Assembly: GCA_002840565.1 (NCBI GenBank)
Contig: PHBK01000011.1
Coordinates: forward strand, 42,687 to 106,686
Direction: 5' to 3'
Length of the DNA: 64,000 nt
From: Deltaproteobacteria bacterium HGW-Deltaproteobacteria-12
Lineage (GTDB): Bacteria; Desulfobacterota; Syntrophia; Syntrophales; Smithellaceae
Below the pieces are notes generated by a model. That model was not told where the DNA came from. It saw only the letters and a list, made by a program, of their open reading frames with translations, and ran no database searches. Below are positions 1 through 7,303 of the stretch, in pieces (position 1 is the first letter of the stretch; every line of letters begins with the position of its first letter). Both the position numbers and the translations under genes were made by a program.

Positions 1-453
1 ATTGCCCACTTCAAAAGTAACAGTGCCGACTTTGGGATTGGGCATCAAACCGCGGGGGCCTAGAATCTTGCCGATTTTCCCCACCGCACCCATCATATCA
101 GGTGTAGCGACGACACGGTCAAATTCAAACCAGCCGCCTTTTATCTTTTCAATAACTTCATCGTTGCCAACTAAATCGGCCCCGGCTTCCAGGGCTTCTT
201 TTTCCTTTTCACCCTTGGCAAAAACCAGCACTCTGACTGTTTTACCCAAACCGTTGGGCAAAACAACGCTTCCCCTGACCATTTGATCGGCATGAGCGGG
301 ATTAACTCCCAAACGGACGGCGGCATCGACTGTTTCATCAAATTTAACACCGGCCATTGATACAACCATTTCCGTAGCTTCTTTCAGAGTATAACGCTTT
401 GTTGGCTCAACCTTTGCTTTTGCTGCTAATATACGTTTGCCTCTTCTTAACAT
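1..453 (-). CDS. rplA: 50S ribosomal protein L1 (partial, runs off the window edge)
   Basis: Reading the minus strand from the ATG at 453 gives 151 codons without a stop to the window edge. The product begins MLRRGKRIL and contains the L1 signatures [18 protein letters not shown] near the visible end and [12 protein letters not shown] in the middle. L1 binds 23S rRNA at the L1 stalk and in many bacteria represses its own operon. It follows rplK by about 18 bases, the usual rplK-rplA order. The C-terminal third lies outside the window. Family assignment is secure. Confidence 0.96.
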   Translation of the reverse strand, partial: MLRRGKRILAAKAKVEPTKRYTLKEATEMVVSMAGVKFDETVDAAVRLGVNPAHADQMVRGSVVLPNGLGKTVRVLVFAKGEKEKEALEAGADLVGNDEVIEKIKGGWFEFDRVVATPDMMGAVGKIGKILGPRGLMPNPKVGTVTFEVGN

Positions 454-471
454 AAAATAACCTCGTTTTTA

Positions 472-897
472 TTAACCTGCGACTTCGATCCCCATCGACC
501 TAGCCGTACCGGCAATTATTTTGATGGCACCTTCGATATTTACGGCATTCAAATCGTTAAATTTCAATTCGGCAATCTCTTTTACCTGCTTTGCCGTAAC
601 TACTCCCACTTTTTCTCTTTTGGGATCAGCTGCCCCTTTGGCTATTTTCGCCGCCTGTTTGAGCAACACGGAAGCCGGCGGCGTTTTAGTAATAAAGGTA
701 AATGACCTGTCGGCATAAACGGTAATAACGACAGGAATGATCATTCCTTCCTGTTTTTGTGTTAATGCATTATACGCCTTGCAAAATTCCATAATATTGA
801 CGCCGTGCTGACCCAGTGCCGGACCAATCGGGGGCGACGGTGTCGCCTTTCCAGCCTTAATCTGCAATTTAATACTTGCAATAACCTTTTTTGCCAT
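472..897 (-). CDS. rplK: 50S ribosomal protein L11
   Basis: The 141-residue product starts [20 protein letters not shown] and has the proline-rich [19 protein letters not shown] segment typical of L11, which forms the GTPase-associated centre on 23S rRNA with L10/L12. An upstream in-frame ATG (906) would add three residues, but the MAKK start gives exactly the family length. It lies between nusG and rplA in the standard bacterial order. A 20-bp perfect palindrome (921-940) lies in the nusG-rplK gap. Confidence 0.97.
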   Translation of the reverse strand: MAKKVIASIKLQIKAGKATPSPPIGPALGQHGVNIMEFCKAYNALTQKQEGMIIPVVITVYADRSFTFITKTPPASVLLKQAAKIAKGAADPKREKVGVVTAKQVKEIAELKFNDLNAVNIEGAIKIIAGTARSMGIEVAG

Positions 898-920
898 AAT
901 GATCACCCTGATCTTGAGAT

Positions 921-940
921 TTTTTTTAGGCCTAAAAAAA
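921..940. repeat. 20-bp perfect palindrome between nusG and rplK
   Basis: TTTTTTTAGG is followed directly by its reverse complement CCTAAAAAAA. It sits in the 59-bp gap upstream of the rplK start on the transcribed strand. In RNA it could fold as a weak hairpin with an A/U stem and thus act as a pause site, partial terminator or processing site between nusG and the ribosomal protein genes. The function is inferred. The symmetry is seen directly. Confidence 0.5.
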
Positions 941-956
941 GCCTGTTATAAAATAT

Positions 957-1487
957 TTATCCTTGCATGACCTGAATAAAATCCAGCTCCACAGGAGTCG
1001 GCCGGCCAAAAATACTGACGATAACCCGCAGTTTTCCTTTTTCCGGTTTTACCTCATCAATAACACCGTCAAAATTAGTAAATGGTCCGTCAATTATTTT
1101 TACATGATCGCCGACATCGAATTTAAACTTCGGCTTGGGCTTTAAAGTTCCTTCATCAATTCTGACCTTTAAATTTTCGACATCTTTGTCGGAAATCGGC
1201 GAAGGTTTGTCTTTACTGCCGATAAAGCCGGTAACTTTGGGAGTGTCCTTAACAATATGCCAGGTCTCATCATTCATTTCCATCCGGACAAGAATATAGC
1301 CCGGGAAAAATTTGCGTTTGGAAGTTTTCTTTTCCCCCGATATCAATTCCACAACGTCTTCTTCGGGAATCAGGATATCGGAAAAATAAGCTTGGGCATT
1401 AGCAAGATCAACTCTTTCCTGCAGGCTGATCTTAACTTTGTTTTCGTATCCCGAATAGGTATGAACGACGTACCATTTAAAAGCCAT
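957..1487 (-). CDS. nusG: Transcription termination/antitermination factor NusG
   Basis: The 176-residue product begins MAFKWYVVHTYSGYENKVK, the canonical NusG N-terminal (NGN) domain, with FFPGYILVRMEMND and VTGFIGSKDKPSPI, and ends with a KOW domain (FDVGDHVKIIDGPFTNFDG). NusG binds the clamp of RNA polymerase, suppresses pausing, and links to Rho or ribosomal S10 through the KOW domain. The stop lies 59 bases before rplK and the start lies 4 bases after the secE stop, so the two are probably co-transcribed. Confidence 0.97.
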   Translation of the reverse strand: MAFKWYVVHTYSGYENKVKISLQERVDLANAQAYFSDILIPEEDVVELISGEKKTSKRKFFPGYILVRMEMNDETWHIVKDTPKVTGFIGSKDKPSPISDKDVENLKVRIDEGTLKPKPKFKFDVGDHVKIIDGPFTNFDGVIDEVKPEKGKLRVIVSIFGRPTPVELDFIQVMQG

Positions 1488-1491
1488 TTTG

Positions 1492-1695
1492 CTAACCTAA
1501 AATAAATTTAATCAGTTTAGCCAAACCGAAATCAATTATACCGAAAAAAATAGCCATAACAAAAACGACTATTATTACGACCAGTGTGGATGCCATTGTT
1601 TGCTTGCGTGACGGCCAGGTAACGCGTTTGAGCTCGCCTTTGGCATCATTTAGAAAAAGCATTATCTTTTGCATCAATAATTTGATTTTTTCCAT
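1492..1695 (-). CDS. secE: Preprotein translocase subunit SecE
   Basis: The ATG at 1695 gives a 67-residue single-span SecE: a short amphipathic region with GELKRVTWPSRKQT, the SecE hallmark, followed by one transmembrane helix (LVVIIVVFVMAIFFGIIDF). SecE clamps SecY in the SecYEG translocon. An in-frame upstream start at 1755 would read back through the tRNA-Trp gene and is unlikely. The tRNA-Trp, secE, nusG order is typical of this group. Confidence 0.95.
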   Translation of the reverse strand: MEKIKLLMQKIMLFLNDAKGELKRVTWPSRKQTMASTLVVIIVVFVMAIFFGIIDFGLAKLIKFILG

Positions 1696-1722
1696 TTTCC
1701 AACCTTTACTAAAAGGAAAAAC

Positions 1723-1799
1723 TGGCAGGCCAGGAGGGACTTGAACCCCCAGCATCCGGATTTGGAGTCCGGCGCTCTATCCATTAGAGCTACTGGCCT
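1723..1799 (-). tRNA. tRNA-Trp (anticodon CCA)
   Basis: Minus-strand cloverleaf with acceptor stem AGGCCAG/CTGGCCT, discriminator G and encoded 3' CCA. The anticodon loop CTCCAAA reads CCA, and the T-arm has GGTTCAAGTCC. It lies between rpmG and secE, where many proteobacteria carry this tRNA. All stems pair. Confidence 0.96.
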
Positions 1800-1817
1800 G
1801 TTTACTTTGAGTCAAAT

Positions 1818-1967
1818 TTACTTGGTTTCCCTGTGCAACTTGTGCCCCCGGCAAAACTTGCAATACTTCTTCAGCTCCAAACGGTTTTGCATCGTACGCT
1901 TATTTTTTGTTGTTGTGTAATTCCTTTGCTTGCACTCCGTACAAGCTAAAATAATATTATTCCGCAT
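1818..1967 (-). CDS. rpmG: 50S ribosomal protein L33
   Basis: A 49-residue ORF starts [20 protein letters not shown] and ends [17 protein letters not shown]. The two CxxC pairs (CTEC and CKFC) are the zinc-binding form of L33. The length fits the family, which stabilises the large subunit near the E site. It lies just upstream of tRNA-Trp on the same strand. Confidence 0.95.
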   Translation of the reverse strand: MRNNIILACTECKQRNYTTTKNKRTMQNRLELKKYCKFCRGHKLHRETK

Positions 1968-1980
1968 AACTCTCCCTTAA

Positions 1981-2190
1981 GCCGTCATCAAATAATAACT
2001 ATAACAATGCAACCGGCATAAGGGGCCATAACGAAATGGTCTTGCCACCCACATTAGGTGGTCATTTCGTAACGCCCCTAAGCCTTTGTCAAACAATAAC
2101 TAAACCTTCGTCGCCGGAATACCGGCATAAGGGGCCATAACAAAATTGTCTTGCCACCCGCACAGGTGGTCATTTCGTAACGGCCCCTGA
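1981..2190. repeat. Two tandem palindromic units in the place expected for tuf
   Basis: Two related units of about 105 bp follow each other (about 1981-2080 and 2081-2190). Each has a left arm CATAAGGGGCCATAAC, a central hairpin with TTGCCACC and GGTGG, and a right arm ATTTCGTAACG with CCCCT. The arms are inverted repeats of each other. A third relative lies at 36555-36613 between recX and alaS. The units occupy the gap between tRNA-Thr and rpmG where relatives often carry tuf. This is a dispersed, non-coding palindromic family, possibly a MITE or REP element. No ORF of note lies here. Confidence 0.75.
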
Positions 2191-2191
2191 C

Positions 2192-2267
2192 TGGAGCCCA
2201 CGACCAGGATTGAACTGGTGACCTCATCCTTACCAAGGATGTGCTCTACCGACTGAGCTACGTGGGC
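2192..2267 (-). tRNA. tRNA-Thr (anticodon GGT)
   Basis: Acceptor stem GCCCACG/CGTGGGC with encoded CCA, anticodon stem CATCC/GGATG, loop TTGGTAA reading GGT, and T-loop GTTCAATC. It is the last of four tRNA genes transcribed together on the minus strand, in the order Thr, Tyr, Gly, Thr known from many proteobacterial tuf loci. Confidence 0.96.
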
Positions 2268-2311
2268 GAGGTTGCTCTTGGCTTTTCGCCCTCAATTAAA
2301 CTAAAAAAGCC

Positions 2312-2387
2312 TGGAGCGGGAAACGGGATTCGAACCCGCGACCCTCAGCTTGGAAGGCTGACGCTCTAGCCACTGAGCTACTCCCGC
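2312..2387 (-). tRNA. tRNA-Gly (anticodon TCC)
   Basis: Acceptor GCGGGAG/TTCCCGC with one G-T pair, discriminator T and encoded CCA. The anticodon loop CTTCCAA between TCAGC and GCTGA reads TCC. It is the third gene of the four-tRNA cluster. Confidence 0.96.
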
Positions 2388-2408
2388 TAATTTACACTTC
2401 AAATATTC

Positions 2409-2493
<85 letters not shown>

Positions 2494-2515
2494 ATCACAT
2501 TAAATATATCGGAAC

Positions 2516-2591
2516 TGGAGCTGGCGATGGGACTCGAACCCGCAACCTGCTGATTACAAATCAGCTGCTCTACCGATTGAGCTACGCCAGC
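2516..2591 (-). tRNA. tRNA-Thr (anticodon TGT)
   Basis: Acceptor GCTGGCG/CGCCAGC, discriminator T and encoded CCA. The anticodon loop TTTGTAA reads TGT. It is the promoter-proximal gene of the four-tRNA cluster, about 90 bases downstream of a strong promoter match. Confidence 0.96.
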
Positions 2592-2679
2592 GAACCCTCA
2601 ACTCAATTTAACCTTTTATATCAACGGTTTACTAATTCAAGCACCAAGAAGCAATCGCACATATCCGCGCGAATTGCCG

Positions 2680-2708
2680 ACTCTAATTTTTATGGCTGTG
2701 TTTGTCAA
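2680..2708 (-). promoter_or_regulatory. Sigma-70-type promoter of the tRNA cluster
   Basis: On the minus strand TTGACA (2708-2703) is followed after exactly 17 bases by TAGAGT (2685-2680). Downstream of the -10 lies a GC-rich stretch (CGGC), as in stringently controlled stable-RNA promoters. The site points at tRNA-Thr(TGT), about 80-90 bases away. The match is seen. Stringent control is inferred. Confidence 0.75.
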
Positions 2709-2761
2709 GGTAAATTTTTATTTTTTTATAAAAAACGATTCCGGGACGGATAATTTGCCGA

Positions 2762-3310
2762 TTAATCCGTATCGCCAAAATAATCCGCTGAAAAAATATA
2801 AATTTCCGTTTCCGAATTCATCCAGTCTTCCGCCGGCAGACCGGCCTTATAACAAGTTTCCCGAAGAAAGGTTTCCCTGTCCCAACCATACTCAACTGCC
2901 ACTTGCGGTAGCAGCAGACCGGAATTATATCCCCGGACGATATATAAACCGTGCTTCCCTACCTCAATATCGTTAATATTATTAATACGTTGCAGTGGAC
3001 TCAAGACCGATATTTCCAGGGACAGGTCTTTAAGTTCCTCAGCCTGCAGCGCCGGAAAACGCGGATCGTGAAAGGCGGCGGCAACAGCCATTTCCTGCAC
3101 CGTTTCCCAAAGAGGCTTGACTGCTTTGATGTAGCCGATACACCCCCGCAAATGACCCCTTTTTTTCAACGTAACAAAAGCACCTCTTTTTTCTTTCAGT
3201 GTTTCCGAATCAACAGTTATCTTGGGCACATTTTTATTATTAACTTTGCCGGCAATAGTTTTTTTAACGATATCCAACAGAGTCGCTTTTTCTTTGGGGG
3301 TCAGTTCCAT
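2762..3310 (-). CDS. amrA: AMMECR1-domain protein (AmmeMemoRadiSam system protein A)
   Basis: The 182-residue product has the AMMECR1 fold signatures FVTLKKRGHLRGCIGYIKA, then AAFHDPRFPAL and GYNSGLLLPQVAVEYGWD near the end, which are strongly conserved in this family. The start overlaps the end of the MEMO gene by 10 bases, so the two are translationally coupled. AMMECR1 and MEMO proteins often occur with a radical SAM partner. That third gene is not seen in this window. The biochemical role is unknown. Confidence 0.9.
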   Translation of the reverse strand: MELTPKEKATLLDIVKKTIAGKVNNKNVPKITVDSETLKEKRGAFVTLKKRGHLRGCIGYIKAVKPLWETVQEMAVAAAFHDPRFPALQAEELKDLSLEISVLSPLQRINNINDIEVGKHGLYIVRGYNSGLLLPQVAVEYGWDRETFLRETCYKAGLPAEDWMNSETEIYIFSADYFGDTD

Positions 3311-4146
3311 TGCTTGAATCCTCCTAATGCATAAAATACTGCCGACGCATATCCCACCACTGAACTTTTATCTCCGGTTACATCTCCCGAATTAGCATAT
3401 TTCAGCAATTTTGACTTTTCAGCGCCCATCTTTTGCGCCACCAGCATCGCCACAGCCATCGGACCGCCGCCGCAAGCCTCGCAAATGTCGCTGTCCAAGC
3501 TTTTTAAAAGCCCGGCCGCATTGCCACTTTGTAAATACCGGAGAGCTACGGCATCTAACTGCGAGGCCTTGTTGTAATCATGAAAATGGGATAAATCAGA
3601 ACTGCCTACAATCAGTATTTTTCTCCCCTTTATAGCCTGATAAATCGCCTCCGCCAGTTCATAACAGGTGTCGGTTCTCTGATCTCCCATTACCAGAGGT
3701 ACAAAGGAAAAATTCCCCAGGGCAACCTGCAGAAAAGGCAGCTGAATTTCCAAAGAATGTTCCTGGATGTGAGCTGCGGGAAGGTCATGGACAATTCCAC
3801 TGAAATTAGTAATTTTATCAGCTAAATCCTCGGCAACAGGAACAATCCCCAAGGGCGTCTCATACCCGCCCCGGCGATAAATAGAAGCCCCGGAGAAAGC
3901 CACGCGATGACTGGGGCCAACAATGACAACGGCATCGTAAATCCTGCCGGAAATAAGCTTGTACGCATAGGCGGCCACCAGCCCGGAATAAAGGTAGCCG
4001 GCATGGGGTGCAACCAGGCCGTAAATCTCTCCGGGCGGATCGAAATCAGGCACCAGAGCAAAATATTTTTTAATGTCCTGTTGCAGGGCAGAAGCATGAC
4101 CCGGGTACCAGGAACCGGCTATTGCCGATTTTCGCACAGCTGCCAT
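3301..4146 (-). CDS. amrB: MEMO1 family protein (AmmeMemoRadiSam system protein B)
   Basis: The 281-residue product begins with RKSAIAGSWYPGHASALQQ and continues VAPHAGYLYSGLVAAYAY, VIVGPSHRV, EHSLEIQLPFLQ and VGSSDLSHFHDY. These carry the conserved His, Asp and Cys positions of MEMO proteins, which resemble class III extradiol dioxygenases. A GGGAG ribosome binding site precedes the ATG. It lies 15 bases after the CysK-CysS fusion gene, so all three genes are probably one transcript. Function is unproven. Confidence 0.9.
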   Translation of the reverse strand: MAAVRKSAIAGSWYPGHASALQQDIKKYFALVPDFDPPGEIYGLVAPHAGYLYSGLVAAYAYKLISGRIYDAVVIVGPSHRVAFSGASIYRRGGYETPLGIVPVAEDLADKITNFSGIVHDLPAAHIQEHSLEIQLPFLQVALGNFSFVPLVMGDQRTDTCYELAEAIYQAIKGRKILIVGSSDLSHFHDYNKASQLDAVALRYLQSGNAAGLLKSLDSDICEACGGGPMAVAMLVAQKMGAEKSKLLKYANSGDVTGDKSSVVGYASAVFYALGGFKQWN

Positions 4147-4161
4147 GAGTGTTTCTCCCTT

Positions 4162-6477
4162 TTATCGATAATGCCAGACTGTCCCTTGCGGCATATCCAG
4201 GACATCAACATTCAACGCGGCCAGTTGAGACCTCAAAATATCGGCCTCCTGCCAATTATGCGCCTGTCGCGCCGCTTCTCTGCGTGTAATTAAATTCTGG
4301 ATTTCCGGCGATGCGGTCAATACATCAAAATTCATCACCCCGACAACTTCATCGATCTTTTTCAGCGCCGCCAATATCTTCCGGCTTTCATCCTGATTGA
4401 TTGCCCCCCGGCTCAACAATAAATTTACTTTACCGATAAAATCAAAAAGCACAGCCAGGGCAACGGCTATATTCAAATCATCGTCCATGGCGGCCGCAAA
4501 ACCGTTTTTAAGATCGTATATCACCTGATCCAGCTCCGGACAGCCAATGCCGGCATTATTGACAGCATTAAGCCGGCAAACAAACATATCCAGCCTCCGG
4601 ACATTATTCCTTGCCGCTGCCATTGCTTCTTCGGAATAATTAAGCGGCTTGCGATAATGCACTCCCAACAAAAAAAACCTTACATCTCTTCCTGTGTAGC
4701 TCCTCCGGAACAATTCCGATAAGGGCAGGGCATTATTTAAGGAACGCGACATCTTTCGTCCTGCAACCATCACCAATTCGGCATTGAGCCAGTAATTTGC
4801 GCCGCTCCTGCCGGTCAAGGCCTTGTTGATGGCCAAAATATTTTCGCAATGCGGAAAAAGTTCATCAACGCCGCTGATATTAATATCATAAAGTGCCCCC
4901 AGATATTTATGAGAGATCGCCGCACACTCGATATGCCAACCCGGCCGGATGTTGCCCCATTTTGTTTTATGATATATGCCTCTTTTCAACTCTCCCAGGC
5001 TTGCCCTTTTTAAAAGGGCAAAGTCCATCGGGCTGTCTTTCTCATAATCATCCAGGTCAATGGTTTTTGCCTGCCGGGTTTTTCGCAAATTCACATTGGA
5101 AAGAAGCCCATAATCGGCTAATTTGGATATGTCGTAATAGACCGAGTGCAGCTTTTCGTATGCGTAATTCTTATCGACTAATTTTTCGACTATTTTCAGC
5201 ATCTCCTCAACATTTTCCGAAGCTTTAACGTAAATGTTGTTTCGGTAAATATTCAAGGCTTCCACATCCTGCAAAAATATTTTACAATATTTATCCGTGT
5301 AAGCGGCCAGTTCCATGCCCTCTTTTTCCGCGCCTTTTACTGATTTGTCCGTGAGATCAACCAGATCCACTATATGCTTGACCGCATAACCCTGATGCGT
5401 CAAATAGCGGCATACCAAATCGGAAACAACCAGGCGCCGGTAATTTCCCATGTGCGGCGCGTCGTGAACCGTCGGCCCGCATGTATGCATGAGAATTTCT
5501 CCGGATGAAACAGGCTTGAAAAAAGTTTTTTGGCGTTGCAGAATATTGTAAAGGCTGAAAGTCGATACTTCTTCTTTGACGGCGAATAATTCCGTGCTTA
5601 AATACCTCTCTCCGCTGTCCGGGAAAATGACTACGATCATCCCTTCCTGCATCTGCATCGCTTTTTGCGCAGCAATGCACATCGCGGCGCCGGAACTCAT
5701 GCCGGCCATAATCCCCTCTTCACGGGCCAGTCTGCGGGCCATGACAAAAGCATCCTCATCCTGAATATTCACCTTTTCGTCCAGGCACTTTTTATCAAAT
5801 ATACCCGGCCGGTAAGACTCCCGCATATTCTTCAGACCCTGGATCTTGTGCTTCAAATATGGTTCAACACCGACAATCTTGATATGCTGATTTAATTCTT
5901 TGAGCCTGCGGGAAATTCCCATGGCCGTGCCGGTAGTCCCGAGACAAGACACCACCATGGTGACGGCACCTTCAGTTTGATCCCAGATTTCCTGAGCTGT
6001 TCCATAATAATGAGCGGCAATATTATCTTCATTATTGAATTGATCGGTGCCAAAATATTTACCGGGGTTTTCGCGGAGCATTTTATAGGCCACTTCAATA
6101 GCGCCGTCAGTTCCCTGATTTGCCGGCGTATAATGCAGTTCAGCCCCCAGAGCGCGTAATATCTTCTTTCTCTCTTCACTGGCCGACTCTGTCAACGTCA
6201 GGCACAGCTTATATCCTTTAGCAGCGGCAATCATGGCCAGACCGATGCCGGTGTTGCCGCTGGTCGCTTCCAGGATAATTTTATCAGGTGTCAACTCCCC
6301 CCGTTTCTCAGCTTGCTCAATCATGAATAACGCCGTACGGTCTTTTATTGATCCGCCGGGATTGGCGCTCTCTATTTTCGCCATGATCCTTACTTTTTTA
6401 TTGGGATTGATCCGGCAGATTTCGACCAGCGGTGTATTGCCGATACAATCAATAATGCTCTTATAATTTTTTTGCAT
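4162..6477 (-). CDS. Fusion of cysteine synthase (CysK-like) and cysteinyl-tRNA synthetase (CysS-like)
   Basis: One continuous 771-residue ORF. Residues 1-302 are a PLP-dependent O-acetylserine sulfhydrylase: NPGGSIKDR with the PLP lysine at 45, TSGNTG at 72-77, GTTGT near 180. Residues 305-771 are a class I cysteinyl-tRNA synthetase: Cys333 in TCGPT, HIGH-like PHMGN at 341-345, WHIEC with Cys518, PHCEN at 542-546, and KMSRS at 575-579, then the helical tail. In E. coli CysRS zinc is held by C28, C209, H234 and E238. Here the first three are kept (C333, C518, H543), the E238 position is Ile547, and the H235 position is Cys544. The fusion could join cysteine synthesis to tRNA charging, which is inferred. 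No internal start or frame break was seen. Confidence 0.9.
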   Translation of the reverse strand: MQKNYKSIIDCIGNTPLVEICRINPNKKVRIMAKIESANPGGSIKDRTALFMIEQAEKRGELTPDKIILEATSGNTGIGLAMIAAAKGYKLCLTLTESASEERKKILRALGAELHYTPANQGTDGAIEVAYKMLRENPGKYFGTDQFNNEDNIAAHYYGTAQEIWDQTEGAVTMVVSCLGTTGTAMGISRRLKELNQHIKIVGVEPYLKHKIQGLKNMRESYRPGIFDKKCLDEKVNIQDEDAFVMARRLAREEGIMAGMSSGAAMCIAAQKAMQMQEGMIVVIFPDSGERYLSTELFAVKEEVSTFSLYNILQRQKTFFKPVSSGEILMHTCGPTVHDAPHMGNYRRLVVSDLVCRYLTHQGYAVKHIVDLVDLTDKSVKGAEKEGMELAAYTDKYCKIFLQDVEALNIYRNNIYVKASENVEEMLKIVEKLVDKNYAYEKLHSVYYDISKLADYGLLSNVNLRKTRQAKTIDLDDYEKDSPMDFALLKRASLGELKRGIYHKTKWGNIRPGWHIECAAISHKYLGALYDINISGVDELFPHCENILAINKALTGRSGANYWLNAELVMVAGRKMSRSLNNALPLSELFRRSYTGRDVRFFLLGVHYRKPLNYSEEAMAAARNNVRRLDMFVCRLNAVNNAGIGCPELDQVIYDLKNGFAAAMDDDLNIAVALAVLFDFIGKVNLLLSRGAINQDESRKILAALKKIDEVVGVMNFDVLTASPEIQNLITRREAARQAHNWQEADILRSQLAALNVDVLDMPQGTVWHYR

Positions 6478-6572
6478 AAATTGTTAATACCTTAAAATGA
6501 AAGCCTCAGACCAATCGGCTCCTACGCTTTATTAAGAATAATTCCGGATGTATTTCATGAAACATTGAGGTA

Positions 6573-6989
6573 CTAGCTGTCCATTTTAGGGATGGGAATT
6601 TTAAAAAACTGAACGCCTTCCTCTCTTAAACTTGCATCTTCCTGAGGAGTTGTCGTTCCTTTGATATTGCGTTTTTCCTCTTCCCCGTAATGAATCTTTA
6701 TGGCAACTTCGGCAAATGAATTGCCGACATCTTCAAAGTTTTTATCAATATACTGATGAAGCGCCTGCAGGGTTTTTAGCGCGGAATTCCCTTTTTCCTC
6801 CCCTTTTCCGGCGGAACGGAAATCTTTTCCCGCAATCGTAACTGAAGATGGCACTATATTGACGCGACAACTGTTGCAAGTCGGACAAGCCACAAGTTTT
6901 TGCGAATTTTGATCAAGAAAGGCCTGTCGATCCTTAAACCAGCCGTCGAATTTATGCCCGTTTTCACATTCCAGGTCAAAAATTATCAC
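6573..6989 (-). CDS. DUF1178 family protein
   Basis: The product reads IIFDLECENGHKFDGWF, then LVACPTCNSCRVNIVPS and ends with FFKIPIPKMDS. This pattern of a GHxF-WF motif, a Cys-rich centre (CPTC) and a KIPxP-like tail fits the DUF1178 family. Its function is unknown. A metal-binding role is plausible from the cysteines. A GTG at 6989 is preceded by AAAGGTGAG at good spacing and matches the family N-terminus. A GTG three codons upstream (6998) is the alternative start. Confidence 0.8.
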   Translation of the reverse strand: MIIFDLECENGHKFDGWFKDRQAFLDQNSQKLVACPTCNSCRVNIVPSSVTIAGKDFRSAGKGEEKGNSALKTLQALHQYIDKNFEDVGNSFAEVAIKIHYGEEEKRNIKGTTTPQEDASLREEGVQFFKIPIPKMDS

Positions 6990-6998
6990 TTTTCTCAC

Positions 6999-7192
6999 CT
7001 TTTTGCTGATGAAGATAGGTTATACTATCATGCCACCCTGTAAAAAACAATTAAGTACATAAATACCGGAGCGGACAAATGACTTCATGCCGTAAGATCA
7101 CGCCTTACGACCCCCTTGCTGAAGAATAAATTCGATCCCGAATAAAAAAAAGTGGACATTTAGAAATAAATTCTATATCGTCCGTGCCACGT
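6999..7192. other. Intergenic stretch between DUF1178 gene and tRNA-Pro
   Basis: About 190 bases without a supported gene. It holds a small inverted repeat CGTAAG (7091-7096) and CTTACG (7104-7109) and probably the promoters of both flanking divergent genes. No clear -35/-10 pair was assigned. Confidence 0.4.
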
Positions 7193-7269
7193 CGGGATGT
7201 GGCCCAGCTTGGTAGGGCACTGCGTTCGGGACGCAGGAGTCGCGCGTTCAAATCGCGCCATCCCGACCA
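7193..7269 (+). tRNA. tRNA-Pro (anticodon CGG)
   Basis: Acceptor CGGGATG/CATCCCG, discriminator A and encoded CCA at 7267-7269. The anticodon stem CTGCG/CGCAG encloses TTCGGGA, which reads CGG. D-arm and T-arm (GCGCG TTCAAAT CGCGC) pair well. Confidence 0.96.
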
Positions 7270-7303
7270 TTTTCATCCCAAAATCAGGCCAAGCTTAGTT
7301 TCA

